From CAMDPA01 sp050186055 (GTDB taxonomy: Bacteria > Pseudomonadota > Alphaproteobacteria > Rhizobiales > Hyphomicrobiaceae), in NCBI GenBank assembly GCA_050186055.1, contig JBFWYV010000108.1, positions 1 through 14,411 on the forward strand: a DNA stretch of 14,411 bases, read 5' to 3'. Shown here in pieces: positions 13,949-14,411 of this stretch; position 1 is the stretch's first letter; each line of letters starts with the position of its first letter. The notes beneath the pieces are model-generated. The model had not been told where the DNA came from and made no database searches. It saw nothing but the letters and a program-made list of their open reading frames with translations. A program made the translations under genes and the position numbers.

Positions 13949-14411
13949 ATGATCAAGTTATCCTGCCCGGCCGTTCTATCCGTGATGGCCTTTGCCCTGG
14001 TGCACCTGTTCGCCGCTCCTGCGATGGCACAAAGCAATGTCAGGCAGAAAGCCGCAGAGCGGGTCAATGCGGCAGTATCGAGAATACAGAATGCCTGCAA
14101 GAGCGATGCGAGCAAATTCTGCGATCAGGTAACGCCAGGGGGCGGGCGGATTGCCCTCTGCATGATTGCTCACGAGGATAAGGTCAGCGATGAGTGCTAC
14201 GATACGATTTTAGATGTCGGAGACGAAATCAGGCTATCCGCCAGCAATGTCATCCGTGCGGCTCAAGCTTGTGCAGCAGACATCTCCAAGCATTGCGCTG
14301 CGGCAAAGCGCGGCAACGGCGGCATCGCGGGTTGCCTGATCGCCAGCCAGTCCGGGTTGTCGCGATCGTGTAAAGCTGAAATTGCCGGTCTCAAAGTGAG
14401 AATGGGTAACC
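13949..14411 (+). CDS. Exported Cys-rich repeat protein (partial)
   Basis: ATG 13949 has GGAGGG (13939-13944) 4 nt upstream. The frame stays open for 154 codons to the window edge, so the C-terminus is missing. The first 28 residues form a signal peptide (IKLSCPAVLSVMAFALVHLF, cut after AMA). The mature protein shows two repeats of the GLG1/FGFR-type Cys-rich motif found in bacterial exported proteins. The first has CKSDASKFC, PGGGRIALC and VSDEC; the second has CAADISKHC, NGGIAGC and LSRSC. Each thus has C-x(7)-C, then C, then C, likely paired by disulfides in the periplasm. The role of the family in bacteria is unknown. It is divergent from the hybrid kinase gene and follows a long leader region with a candidate regulator site. 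Confidence 0.88.
   Translation, partial: MIKLSCPAVLSVMAFALVHLFAAPAMAQSNVRQKAAERVNAAVSRIQNACKSDASKFCDQVTPGGGRIALCMIAHEDKVSDECYDTILDVGDEIRLSASNVIRAAQACAADISKHCAAAKRGNGGIAGCLIASQSGLSRSCKAEIAGLKVRMGN

Overview
The window looks like chromosomal DNA of a GC-rich alphaproteobacterium. Its GyrA, short hypothetical proteins and secreted Cys-rich protein resemble those of Hyphomicrobiales, most likely Bradyrhizobium or a close relative in the Nitrobacteraceae. This placement rests on protein character and codon use, not on a database search.

Left part (1-4624), core genes. A leftward GNAT acetyltransferase/carbon-nitrogen hydrolase gene enters from the left edge. About 390 bp further on, gyrA (DNA gyrase subunit A) runs rightward. 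Two small rightward hypothetical genes (83 and 62 aa) and a tRNA-Thr(TGT) gene with encoded CCA follow. GyrA carries Leu where E. coli has Ser83. The usual alphaproteobacterial neighbours, as I recall them (ssb upstream, coaD downstream), are absent.

Middle part (4625-8647), accessory genes. A large hairpin lies just after the tRNA. It is followed by a small exported protein made of exact 20-residue repeats, then a periplasmic HtrA/DegP-type serine protease with two PDZ domains, then a LuxR-type regulator with an autoinducer-binding-like domain and no luxI in the window. The gap after it holds two copies of a structured element whose stems are kept through wobble and compensating changes; this is the best candidate here for an undescribed RNA or repeat family.

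Right part (8648-14411), signalling. A leftward OmpR/PhoB-family response regulator is divergent from a rightward ORF with similarity to Spy/CpxP (LTXXQ) proteins. A leftward soluble hybrid histidine kinase (PAS-PAS-GAF-HisKA-HATPase-REC) follows. The window ends inside a rightward exported Cys-rich-repeat protein. The upstream regions of the two rightward genes share a tandem decamer (TGCACAAATC type) in the same orientation, a plausible response-regulator site.

Taken together, 5053-14411 could be an envelope or stress-response neighbourhood: exported repeat protein, HtrA protease, Spy-like ORF, Cys-rich exported protein, and three signalling proteins. This is inference from gene content and shared sites. 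No transposase, phage gene, CRISPR array or replication origin was seen.
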